In this document: one piece after another, positions 24,001 through 32,832 of the stretch
Layout: each line of letters opens with the position of its first letter
Numbering within the stretch: the first letter of the stretch is position 1
Assembly: GCA_035582835.1 (NCBI GenBank)
Contig: JAYKAV010003064.1
Coordinates: 186,001 to 250,000, forward strand
Direction: 5' to 3'
DNA length: 64,000 nt
From: Phoebastria nigripes
Lineage: Eukaryota > Chordata > Aves > Procellariiformes > Diomedeidae
Made by a program: the position numbers and the translations under genes
The notes under the pieces: model-generated
Databases searched by the model: none
Told to the model about the DNA's origin: nothing
Seen by the model: the letters and a program-made list of their open reading frames with translations, nothing else

Positions 24001-27000
24001 CGTGAGGATGCTGCTTGTGGTGTTTTAGGGAGAAAAAGCAATGTATGTGGGAAAGACAGGAGGAAAAATGTGAGGAAAAGCTCCCCCAGGGACAATCCCT
24101 GGGAGCAGTAATTATCACCCCCGGTTGCAGGACCACTCACCTTCACACCAAGGATTGAACAAAAGGTAGACAGCATTGTTTTTGGGCTTGTAAATGTTAG
24201 TCCCAGTCTTCACGTTCAAGGTGTATATTCCCACTGGGGCCCTGGGCGAGCTGGTGACAGACAGCAGGCACTGGGGAGGCAACAAGGAGAGACGGCATGA
24301 CAGACCCTCCACCATGGCCAGAGGCACGGCACAAGTACAGCACAAGCACCAAAGGTGGTGGCCAAGGGGATGTGTGGGGGGGAAGAGGGATGGGGCGCAT
24401 CCTGCATGCGTGGTGGGGGAGCAATGAATTAAATAGGGCAAGGCTGCTGCCCACCAAAAATTACAGGGCTAAGGGAAAGCAAGACGGGGGTATGAGGATT
24501 TGCTCTATCGCTCCCAACGGGCTCAGTGTTGCTGCCCTCCACCATTGCCCCGTGTGGGAGCACGGCCCGCGGGTTCTACCTCTTTGCCGCTGTTCTTGAC
24601 AATGGAGATTTGCCACCCGCTGAGGTCCTGCTCCTGCCTCGGTTTCAGCGACATCAGGGTCCCCCTGATTTTCATTGGCTTTTCACCTGGAAAGAAACCC
24701 AACACGAGATGTGGGAGGGTTGCACNGGTCTACAACGACTGCACAGTGCCAGGCAGCAGGAACAGGCACCTGGAGGCTGCTGGGGCTCTCCCGCTTTGCC
24801 CGATGGCAGCAGAGGGGGGACCTGCTTACCGATGCCGAAACGCAGCGCCAGCTTGTCGGCAGCCTTCAGCTCCCTGCTGAAGCTGAGCTGGAGCTGAAAG
24901 GCCTGCCCGCGCCGCACCACCAGGTTCTTGATGTTGTACGCATCTGTGTGGTGCAGGCGGGAGTTCTCGCTCTTGAGAAAGTCAATCCCAGTGACCTTCA
25001 GATCAGCCCCTGGAAAGCCGTTAGCAGCGAGGGAGAAAGAAAAAAGAAAAGGGGATTGATGGTAAATTGCTCAGTAAAGACAGTTTTCTTCTTCTTAATG
25101 GAGCCCTGTGGGTCATCAAAACATCTAAGTGTCCAGTGGTCTAGCACAAGGAATCACACCAAGGATCACCAAAGCTAATGGATGGTACAACAATTTATAT
25201 AATTTGACTTCAGCACAGCTTTGGACTCCGGTGAGAGACCCTGCCAGGTGCCCCGCTCCCATTCATTCCCAACACAGCAGTTGATTTCACAGGAAACNGC
25301 ATTTAAAATCACCGTCTCCCGGGCTGCTTTCCCCTCCTGCAACTCCAGATGGGAGCGGGGCTGGGAAAAGGGCTTGGGGCTGTGGCGTAGGAGTGGGGCT
25401 CCAAGAGGCACAACCCAGTGCTATGCTTGAGCAAAGAGTGAAGCCTTTGAGCAAAGCCTGAGCAAAGAGAAAGCCCTCAGCTTTCAATAAAGACGGGGAT
25501 TTGGGGGTCACTGCGTCAGGCTTTGGCAGGCTGCCCAGGTGTGACAGGGAAAGCCGGAGCATGCCAGAACATGGCCCAGCTATATTTCTTTGGAAGTGTC
25601 TAACCTATCTTGTACCTGCCCATTAAATATCCTTAAAGGATAAAGTCTGCATAAACAGTAGGGAGTAACAATACCTCAAGCACTTGGCTCATGAGTGATT
25701 CAGATGAAGATATGGGAGAGTCAGGAAATTTAAAACCACTTATGGTAACTTCGAAATTAGCAAGTCAAAGGCATAATGGTTGAAGGGATTAGTTCACAAA
25801 ATGTTTTGACAGATTTGGACGGTACGGGGCAACTGTGCTAACCTGAGTATCAACAAGAGGCATCCCTAACATTGAAGAGGCTGAAATCTGCTGGTAGCTG
25901 CTGTGGCATGAGAGATGCCACAGGCAGGGCCGGATCTAGGGCAGGCTGAAATCAGTGGCATGCTTCCCACTGNGACTTGTGCTGGGCAGCGACTGCAGCC
26001 TTGAGTAAACTGAACTGACCACCCATGGATCCCCACCAGATTACTACCTCTGTGTATTTCTTCTTAGTAACGATATAAACCATATTTATCTTAATTAGAT
26101 AACAGTTATCAGTGGTACAGCAAATAGACTTAAAATTGACCATCACCTTTCATTAACTGATTCCATTTTCAAGTGCTTTTTGTTTGCTTGCTGCCTGCTA
26201 GATGCCAACCTTGGGCTGATGTTTTACGCAACGTGTGTGTGTGTGTGTGTGTGTGTGTATGTCAAAAAATTTCAGCTGAAATTGCTTAACCGTCTCAAAA
26301 AGGATGAAGGGGAAGTGAGTCTTCCTCAGCGTTAACAGATCTCCAGCCACCAAAGCTGCTCAACCTTATTCCTTACGGAAACCCTGGTGCCGGGCTGAGA
26401 AGCTACTAGAAAACAGCCCTGGTGATGGAAGAGGGCTTTGGAGGGATGTGGGAGCTGAAGGCATAGGATGGCTGTGGGAAAGGGCCCTGCGGAATCCATC
26501 TTTCCAGCATTTCCTAACTTAGGGACTGCATTTCCATCCCGTTTCTGGACATCACCGATGTTGAGGATGCACAGAGAAAAACCACAGAGAATAGCTGCCT
26601 TGGAATATGCCCTGACAGTGCAGAGCGCAGTGCCAAAGACCTGTCCTTGCGAGCACTGCCTGTCAATCGTGCTGCACTTCTGTGCAAACACACCCGTGAT
26701 ACCCTGTGATCCGGCTGGCATGGTGCCCTATGCCAAGAAATGCCATGGAGTGAGCTGCCGGGGCACCCATTGTCGTGTCTGAGGGGGCTTGGCCGCAGCC
26801 TGCCCTCCCCAGGCAGCCCCCACGTGCCACTTTCGGCTTCCCGCTCTGCCTCCTGCCTGGGGCACGAGGCCGGGTGCCCGCACACCCTGTGCCCAGCTGC
26901 CTGCAGGCACCGTGGTTTGCCAACACAGGTATTAACGATTATAGTAGAGCTGGGCGCGCCAAGAATGTGCCCGCTTATGGGACGGAGGCTCGAGCTGCAA

Positions 27001-28313
27001 GAGGCAGCCCTGGCTGCGCTCGCTCCTGGGGCAGGCCAGAAGCAAACCCAAATCCTGCCAGATAACTTTTTCCTTTTTTTAGATGACATTTCAAGGCAGT
27101 ATTTTTATTTTTATCTCCTAGTTCCATGATTTATCCCTTCTAGAGCTCCTTCCTACACTAACCCGCTGGCCCCATTGCATGCTACCTTCCTGGGAAGATG
27201 TTCAGAGCTTCGAGAGCACAGCGATCACCCAGAACAAAAGTGGGGACATGAGGGCTTTGCACTGGTAAGGATCTGGGGCCTTTTTTCCGTGAGGATGAGG
27301 TGATGGGGTTTAAAAAAAATATTAATATGGAGTAGAGTGTTTATGGCATGCCTGGCTTCAGTGGGAATAAGGGCTGCTCAGAAGGACAGGAGGGAAGTGG
27401 GATGAGAACAGTAGTTTTGCAAGAGGGAGCAAAACTTGGACACCTGCATTTACTCCTCATCCTTGCCCAACCTCCAGCAAACACTCTCTCACATCCCAGA
27501 GATCACATCCCAAAGATGCTGCTGTCCCAAGACCTCCTGGAAGATTTCAGCTTATCCACACCCAGAGTATGGAGGTATGAAATGGAGGGGCTCGGAGCCG
27601 TGTCAGGACACCCTTCCCCTCATGATGGCTGTGGAGACCTGCTCCCAGCTCCGCTGCAGGCACCACCCAGCCCACACGCACACCTGCTCAGCTATGCCCC
27701 AAACCCCAGGGGTTTTGGGCATCCTGGGGTTGGGCTGGCCCCAGGAGCACAGTCAGCGGTAGTGCTTCAGCAGCTGCTACAGGAGTGACTCAGGCACCTT
27801 TCTAGGTAGGTGCAGGATCTTTTGACAATAGGGCAGGCAAGACAGCCAGGGGATGGAGCTCAAGTCCAAATAAATGCCCTTTTCAGTTATTTTGAAACTT
27901 CCGTCAGATGGTATCAGCGATCACTAAAGAGCAATAATCTACACGATTAAGTAGCCTGAAAGAAAGATTCCTTTCACCTTGACACAGAACAAGTTTAGAA
28001 AAGCTGCGTTTCTTTCCTATTATCACCAATAGAGCCAGAGGTCTACAGGTTGATGAAAAGTGGGTTGCATTTTTCAGGTGGTTTACCGATCTGTCCAAAC
28101 CAGAATTTGCGCAGCCAGAGCAAACCTATCCCCCGTGAGCAGCGGTGGCACTGAAACACCTTTCCCCAAGGTGTCACCCACAGCAGTCAGAGGGGTGAGA
28201 AACCCTCCACCTCCACCGGAGCTGCCATCCTCCCTGCAAGAGACCTGCCAAACTGCACATCTAACATAGGCTATTGTATCGAGCGTTAAAAACTCACCAG
28301 CGTTATTGCTCAT
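14938..28313 (-). CDS. TGM4: TGM4 transglutaminase 4, complete gene, 14 coding exons, 708 aa
   Basis: TGM4 is a calcium-dependent protein-glutamine gamma-glutamyltransferase that forms glutamine-lysine isopeptide cross-links; in mammals it is the prostate/seminal enzyme released without a signal peptide. Fourteen exons join with all phases intact (16+180+107+130+119+108+175+139+104+252+348+170+137+142 nt = 708 codons plus stop; human is 684 aa). Domains: N-terminal beta-sandwich about residues 1-140, catalytic core about 141-450, two C-terminal beta-barrels about 460-585 and 600-708. The triad is Cys269 in YGQCWVFAG, His328 in NFHVW and Asp351 in AIDSTPQE; Trp234 corresponds to the transition-state tryptophan of TGM2 (W241). 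No signal peptide or membrane segment is seen. The C-terminus (KAITITE) and the N-terminal GIDFL motif fit TGM4 better than TGM1, 2, 3 or F13A. Introns hold two CR1 fragments. It converges with ZDHHC3 on the left. Confidence 0.95.
15599..15735 (-). CDS. TGM4: TGM4 coding exon 13
   Basis: 137 nt, residues 617-662. Begins [20 protein letters not shown] and ends AEFDEG, matching the barrel-2 region with the FxNxLxxPLxxCxLxVEGLG pattern common to transglutaminases. Donor GTAAGA; acceptor CCAG. Confidence 0.93.
16239..16408 (-). CDS. TGM4: TGM4 coding exon 12
   Basis: 170 nt, residues 560-616. Begins [17 protein letters not shown] and ends [10 protein letters not shown]; end of barrel 1 and start of barrel 2. 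Donor GTGAGG; acceptor CTGCAG. Frame closes exactly on exon 13. Confidence 0.93.
17585..17932 (-). CDS. TGM4: TGM4 coding exon 11
   Basis: 348 nt, residues 444-560, the largest exon. Begins [12 protein letters not shown], the linker after the catalytic core, and continues into beta-barrel 1 ([20 protein letters not shown] ... KLEGKSG). Much of it is poorly conserved in the family, but a single open frame with a correct donor (GTAGGC) and acceptor (CCAG) supports it. Confidence 0.92.
18090..18511 (+). mobile_element. CR1 LINE 3' fragment in TGM4 intron (opposite strand)
   Basis: Contains the typical end of a CR1 second reading frame ([20 protein letters not shown] ... [10 protein letters not shown]) followed by the conserved 3' tail with GGACTCGATGATCT and TCCAACCTAAATGATTC, ending in two ATTCTATG-type units at 18496-18511. 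The 5' end is truncated. Oriented antisense to TGM4, between exons 10 and 11. Confidence 0.92.
19008..19259 (-). CDS. TGM4: TGM4 coding exon 10
   Basis: 252 nt, residues 360-444. Begins [19 protein letters not shown] and ends TMQYKFPEG; includes [14 protein letters not shown], the transglutaminase segment near the end of the catalytic core that takes part in calcium binding in relatives. Donor GTGACT, acceptor CTAG. Confidence 0.94.
20102..20205 (-). CDS. TGM4: TGM4 coding exon 9 (catalytic His and Asp)
   Basis: 104 nt, residues 325-360. [20 protein letters not shown] followed by [15 protein letters not shown]. It supplies catalytic His328 and Asp351; their spacing of 23 residues equals that in TGM2 (335/358). 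Donor GTAGGA, acceptor ACAG. Confidence 0.96.
20467..20605 (-). CDS. TGM4: TGM4 coding exon 8
   Basis: 139 nt, residues 279-325. Begins [20 protein letters not shown] and ends [16 protein letters not shown] and the NxxSAHDT element are core transglutaminase signatures. The donor GTACTG is weaker than its neighbours, but the joined Trp codon (TG|G) restores WNFHVW. Confidence 0.94.
20636..21045 (-). mobile_element. CR1 LINE 3' fragment in TGM4 intron
   Basis: On the minus strand this encodes the degraded end of CR1 ORF2 and the CR1 3' region. Plus-strand signatures include AGGTTGGTAGGCACCTCTGG, TCATCCAACCCC, ACAACCTCTCTGGGCAACCT and CTTCTCCAGGCTGAGCAG. Lies between TGM4 exons 7 and 8 in the same orientation as the gene. 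Confidence 0.88.
21127..21301 (-). CDS. TGM4: TGM4 coding exon 7 (active-site cysteine)
   Basis: 175 nt, residues 221-279. Includes [25 protein letters not shown] and [16 protein letters not shown]. Cys269 is the acyl-enzyme nucleophile and Trp234 aligns with the tryptophan that shapes the TGM2 active site. Donor GTAAAC, acceptor CACAG. Confidence 0.97.
21856..21963 (-). CDS. TGM4: TGM4 coding exon 6
   Basis: 108 nt, residues 185-220. [18 protein letters not shown] then [14 protein letters not shown]; the RRDP-x5-RAxSA segment is a catalytic-core hallmark. Donor GTACGC, acceptor ACAG. Confidence 0.94.
23387..23505 (-). CDS. TGM4: TGM4 coding exon 5
   Basis: 119 nt, residues 145-184. [20 protein letters not shown], then [16 protein letters not shown]: the EYVLNDTG and PWNFGQF motifs open the catalytic core. 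One N at 23477 falls in the third position of an Ala codon (GCN) and does not change the protein. Confidence 0.94.
24141..24270 (-). CDS. TGM4: TGM4 coding exon 4
   Basis: 130 nt, residues 102-145. Begins [20 protein letters not shown] and ends [10 protein letters not shown]; end of the N-terminal beta-sandwich, with the VTSSPxAxxGxYxLxV and LLFNPWC motifs shared by the family. Donor GTGAGT. Confidence 0.94.
24580..24686 (-). CDS. TGM4: TGM4 coding exon 3
   Basis: 107 nt, residues 66-101. [20 protein letters not shown] and then [16 protein letters not shown], strands of the N-terminal beta-sandwich. Donor GTAGAA; acceptor CCAG. Confidence 0.91.
24830..25009 (-). CDS. TGM4: TGM4 coding exon 2
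   Basis: 180 nt, residues 6-66. [20 protein letters not shown], then [14 protein letters not shown] and [11 protein letters not shown]. The GIDFL and RRGQxFxLxLxF motifs are diagnostic of the transglutaminase N-terminal domain. Acceptor CCAG, donor GTAAGC. Confidence 0.95.
25010..28297 (-). other. TGM4 intron 1
   Basis: 3.3-kb first intron. It contains a (GT)13 microsatellite at 26233-26258. Long open frames around 26.5-27.1 kb lie on both strands of a GC-rich patch and show no recognisable domain. No transposon identified. Confidence 0.7.
26233..26258. repeat. (GT)13 microsatellite
   Basis: Thirteen uninterrupted GT units within TGM4 intron 1; a likely polymorphic marker. Confidence 0.95.
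28298..28313 (-). CDS. TGM4: TGM4 coding exon 1 (start codon)
   Basis: Sixteen coding bases, MSNNAG, ending in a consensus donor GTGAGT at 28297-28292. The very short first coding exon followed by the GIDFL exon is the usual arrangement in TGM4. The frame stays open upstream to another Met at 28469, so a longer N-terminus cannot be excluded, but the short start fits the family. Confidence 0.78.
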
Positions 28314-28422
28314 GGTTCTTGTCAGCGTTTCAACCCGAGGCGCCTGTGATGCCAACAGCTTCTGAGCTCCTGAGTAGCCTCTGCCACTTGCTCCTGAGCA
28401 TGGAGAAGGAAGACAGGCTGCC

Positions 28423-28432
28423 CTTTTTATCA
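28423..28432 (-). promoter_or_regulatory. TGM4: Possible TATA-like element of TGM4
   Basis: The minus strand reads GATAAAAAGG about 110 bases before the TGM4 start codon, a plausible distance for a TATA-type promoter with a short 5' UTR. No other promoter evidence is visible. Confidence 0.3.
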
Positions 28433-28469
28433 GTGTCTCACTCTGAGGTGTCAGCAGGTCCACTGCCAA

Positions 28470-31319
28470 GGGGTGGTGTTTAGAGAAAGGAAGTTCCCGT
28501 CAAAAAAAAAAAAAAAAGACTACAACTCCCTCTGCACATAGTCAGACCCTGAAAAACAGCGAAACTTAAATCCCGACTCACATGGAAGGTGGATTTGCAC
28601 AATCAGATGACAAGTGGACAGACCCTTCACTGACAAACGCTGACAAACATGGGATAGATGAGTAACAAGAATGCACCTATGCCCTAACATCCAGGTTACC
28701 GGGCCTGCAACTCGAGGGCTAACCTTACAAGGCAGCCCACAAACATTTAATCCTTATGAAAACAGAGTTCCCCATAGGACCAGTGTGACTTTCTTTGAAG
28801 TTAATGAGATTTTTATCATCACGTTTGGGACAGAAACACTTGAAGCTGTGGGCTAAAATCCAGCATTTGCACACGTGGGTTGGAAAGTCCAAGGATCCTG
28901 GTGCTGGCCACCTCCCCGTGGGGTGAGGCGGATGCCAGGGGAGATAGCCCAGTGGGAGCACTGGGTGGAAAAGAGGAGAAACAGGCCATGTCCAGGAGGA
29001 GTAAGAAAAGTGGTGGATCAGGAGCTGCTCGCTGGCTGCTCTTTGCTGACAGCTGTACCAAAGGTCTCTGCCCAGGAGGTGGCTGGACCCCATGTGTCCC
29101 ACTGCCACCCAGGTCCTCAGGGTGACCAAAGACGGAGAGATGAGTCTACCCCATGGAGGGGAGAGCTGGTGGCACAGGCCAACAGTGACATGGGCACAGT
29201 GGCCAGAAAGAGATACAAACACGTCCTCAAATACCCAAAAGTGAAGAGGTGGCTCAGCCACAGGAGCAGCCTCAGCCCCCCGATGCCTCCCTTCATGGCA
29301 GCAGCCCAGGGTCCAGCAAGGTAGGATTCAGCCTGCAAGGCTGGCACATCTAAATGTAGGATCTCCCTAAACAAGATCTCCCTGTGGAAGCCTTCAAAGG
29401 CACGGACTTTCCTCCATCAATTCAGGTAGCTAGGTATTTACTTCAGGAGGACTGCTTCATTTGGTGCTGAAATGTCGGTGCAAGCTAGGTGCTGAGTTAG
29501 CAGATCCCACCCTTCGGGCATGTCACTGCTTGCTGGCAGGTGTACGTTGAATGTCCTTACTTGAGAGCATGACTAGCACATCCCAGGGTACCAAGGGTTC
29601 AGTACACATCTATAATCTCGCAAGACATCTGTATGAACATCTGATCAGCCAATGTTCTTAGCAGACAGAGCATCACTCACCATTCAGCACCAGAAAATGT
29701 GCTGGCAGTTACATATTTCACTATTGAAAAAAACACTACAACCCCAATTTACCTTTCAGCATTGCTTTTACTCTGCATTTCTTTCCTCCTGGAAGGTGAA
29801 AGACATTTTTGTTTAGAACCAGCATGGGATGAAGTAAAGTATATGTGGAATGTAAGTACAATAACATAACCAATAATACATGTAATCTGAACATTTATGA
29901 TGTGTATTACTGGTTTCCACTTAATTGCAGCAACAGAGTAATCCACTTCAGCTGAAGGCACTGAGAGTAGCTTTCTAATCCAGTCTCAACCTGTGATATA
30001 TGTATCATTCCATGCTTGGTTGGAGGCAGCTTAAATTGTGTTGACACAGTAGTCCTACAGCGAAAACTACAGATTTTTGCAAACAGGAACAGGTTGATGT
30101 TGGTAACGCTTTGCTCCTGAAAAAATTTTATGTAGGTGTGTGCTGGAGGGTCAGTGGTGGAGGCAGGGCATGTATTCACCAGGGACAGTCACATTTCCAG
30201 TCCTATGGGGTTTTGCAAAAGGCTGGTTTCAACAGCATGCATGTTCTGACCCTCACTTTGAACCTCAGAGTTCAAGGAAAGAGTGTAGAAGTTAGATGGA
30301 TGCGGGTTCTGCCCTGCCGTGAACCTACTTCATCTTGGAAGGTGGTTGACCTTTTCACTGTCTACAGGAATTTTTGGTTTATGCCAGTAGGCAGCATCTA
30401 GCTTTCGGTTGTCCTTTCACTTTGTGCAGCCGCTGGTCTTGCCTGCTCCCATTATCTTTTTCTGTGCACTGGTAGTATCTCAATTCAAGGGCACTAAACT
30501 TGGCATGTGGTACAACGCTCCTGCATGAGCTCCCTCCCCTGGCTCGTACAAGCTTGCCCTGCCAGGAAAGGCCATTGAACTGTAATACCCACCGAGACAG
30601 TTGTTCGCAAGGTCTGAGAAAATGGATTTCAACTTAAACTGCAGGAATGTTTTTCAAAGACATGGTTTCAGCTTGTTTCATGTTGTCAGCATGTTGTCTC
30701 TGTCCTTCCTACAGGCAAATCTCCTTTTGTCTTTGCTGGCTAGAGTGGCCAGAGTGGCGGGCTGTGGCTCAGCAGCATGGCTTTTTTTCCTTCTCCTTGG
30801 TGAAGCTATGAAAAATACCAGCCCTTTTGAAATTTTTTTCCTGATCAGTTACAACAGTTAATCGCTTCAATCTGTCTCATAAAAGTATACTCTTCTGATT
30901 AACAAAAGCAGGAGATGATATCTTTTTCACAGGCAATCTCCGGCCTGTTACCAATAACTTCATCGACTCACTTCCCAGCTTGCAAAATCAGACACCAGAG
31001 GCTATCAGCCTTATCTGCATCTATCTGCTGTGTCACCTTATTAGCTGGCATAAGAAGGTAATAAAACGCAAACAAATAACATCAGAATTCCCCAGTGGCT
31101 GCTCCCCTATTTACAAGCTTGCCCTTTGTCTCAGTTTTTGTTTATTTTGTGTATCAAAAATGACAAGAATAAGTCAAACTTCCAGAGTCAGAGCATGACC
31201 ACAGATATTGATGCCAAGTAGGAAGGACATGAAGGGCAACCCAATCCTTAGCTTTACAGTTTCATTCACTTGCGACCCCATGTCTTGTTATGGAGAAGTT
31301 GCCTTTTATAACAGTAATT
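28470..31319. other. Intergenic region upstream of TGM4, left part
   Basis: About 2.9 kb with no gene or transposon recognised. Open frames on both strands near 28.7-29.4 kb mirror each other in a GC-rich patch and show no domain. It may contain TGM4 regulatory sequence, but no specific site is identified. Confidence 0.55.
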
Positions 31320-32832
31320 TCATAGATTTTCATAGAATACCAGGTTGGAAGGGACCTCAAGGTCCAACCTTTCTTGGCAAAAGCACAGTCTAGACAACAT
31401 GGCCCAGCACCCTGTCCAGCTGAATCTTAAAATTCAGCTGGAATGAATTTCCAATGTTGGGGAATCCACCACTTCCCTGGGGAGATTATTCCAATGGCTG
31501 ATTGTTCTCATTGTGAAAAACTTTCCTCTTGTGTCCAATCAGAATCTCCCCAGGATTAACTTTTACCCATTACCCCTCATCTTTTCCATGTGACTCCTTG
31601 TAAAAAGGGAGTCTCCATCTTCTTTGTAGCCACCCTTTAAATACTGGAACATGGTGATAAGGTCTCCCCTAAGGCTTCTTTGCTCAAGGCTGAACAAACC
31701 CAGTTCTCTCAGCCTTTCCTCATATGGCAGGCTTCCCAGTCCTTTGATCATCTTTGTGGCCCTTCTCTGGACTCTCTCCAGCCTGTCTGCATCTTTTTTG
31801 GATAGCAGGGACCAAAACTGAACACAGTATTCCAGGTGTGGCCTGACAAGCGCTGAGTAGAGTGGGATAATGACTTCTTTATCTCTGCTGGTGATGACCT
31901 TGTTGATGCAACCCAGGATCCTGTTGGCTTTCTTTGCCGCAGCAGCACACTGTTCACTCGCATTGAGCTTGTTGTCCACCAGGACCCCCAGGTCCCTTTC
32001 CAGAGAGCTGCTCCCCAGCCGGGTAGATCCCAGCCTGTGCTACACTCCTGGATTATGTTTTCCCAGGTGCAAGACCTTACATTTGTCTTTGAACTTCATA
32101 AGGTTCTTGTTAGCCCACTCTTCCAGCCTATCCAGGTCTTCCTGCAGGGTGGCTCTCCCTTCTGAAGTGTCCACTTCCCCACTCAGTTTGGTATCATCAG
32201 NGAACTTCATGAGGGTACACTTGATCCCATCATCCAGATNGCTTATGAAGATATTAAACAGTGTTGGGCCCAATATCGATCTCTGGGGGACCCCACTTGT
32301 GAGAGNTTGCCAGTTTGAAAATTGAGCTATTTACCACCACCCTCTGGGTGCAGCNTGTCAGGCAGCTCCCCACCCACCACACAGACCACTTGTTTAGACC
32401 GTAATGCATCAGTTTCTCTAGGAGGCGGCTGTGGGAAACCATATCGAAAGCCTTGGAGAAATCCAGGTAGACAATGTCCACCACTCGCCCTGCATCAACT
32501 GAGCAGGTTACTTTGTCGTAGAAGGCGATCAGGTTTGTCAAGCATGATTTGCCCTTGGTGAATCCGTGCTGGCTTTTCCAAATCACGTGCTTCATTTGAC
32601 TTGTGATAGCCCCCGGGAGGATTCGTTCCATAACTTTCCCAGGGACTGAAATAAGACTGAGGGGCCTATAATTTCCTGGATCCTCCTTTAATCCCTTCTT
32701 GTAGATGGGGGTGACATTAGCCTTCTTCCAGTCTTCTGGGATGTCCCCCTATTTCCACGACTTCTCAAAGATTATGGAGAGTGGCCTCGCAATGACGTCA
32801 GCCAGCTCTCTTAACACCCTCGGGTGTTAATG
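31320..32832 (-). mobile_element. CR1 LINE with decayed reverse transcriptase, 5'-truncated
   Basis: A 1.5-kb non-LTR retrotransposon fragment read on the minus strand. The translated relics run in order from an upstream segment with RPLSIIFEKSW, through the reverse transcriptase with YLDFSKAFDMVSHSRLLEKL, to the C-terminal YSALVRPHLEYCVQFWSL and RRATKMIKGLGSLPYEERLR. The 3' end at 31320-31340 carries ATTCTATG-like repeats. An in-frame stop near 32750, frame breaks and several Ns show it is inactive. It sits in intergenic DNA between TGM4 and TMEM42. Confidence 0.95.

Noticed and set aside
26514..27089. 191-codon minus-strand open frame in TGM4 intron 1
   Set aside because: GC-rich patch with open frames on both strands, no start context, no splice logic and no known domain.
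28725..29324. Overlapping open frames of 178 and 149 codons on opposite strands
   Set aside because: Mirror-image frames in a low-stop region; low-complexity composition and no homology recognised.
31563..31979. 138-codon minus-strand open frame as a protein-coding gene
   Set aside because: It is the C-terminal end of the CR1 reverse-transcriptase frame inside a degenerate LINE, not a host gene.
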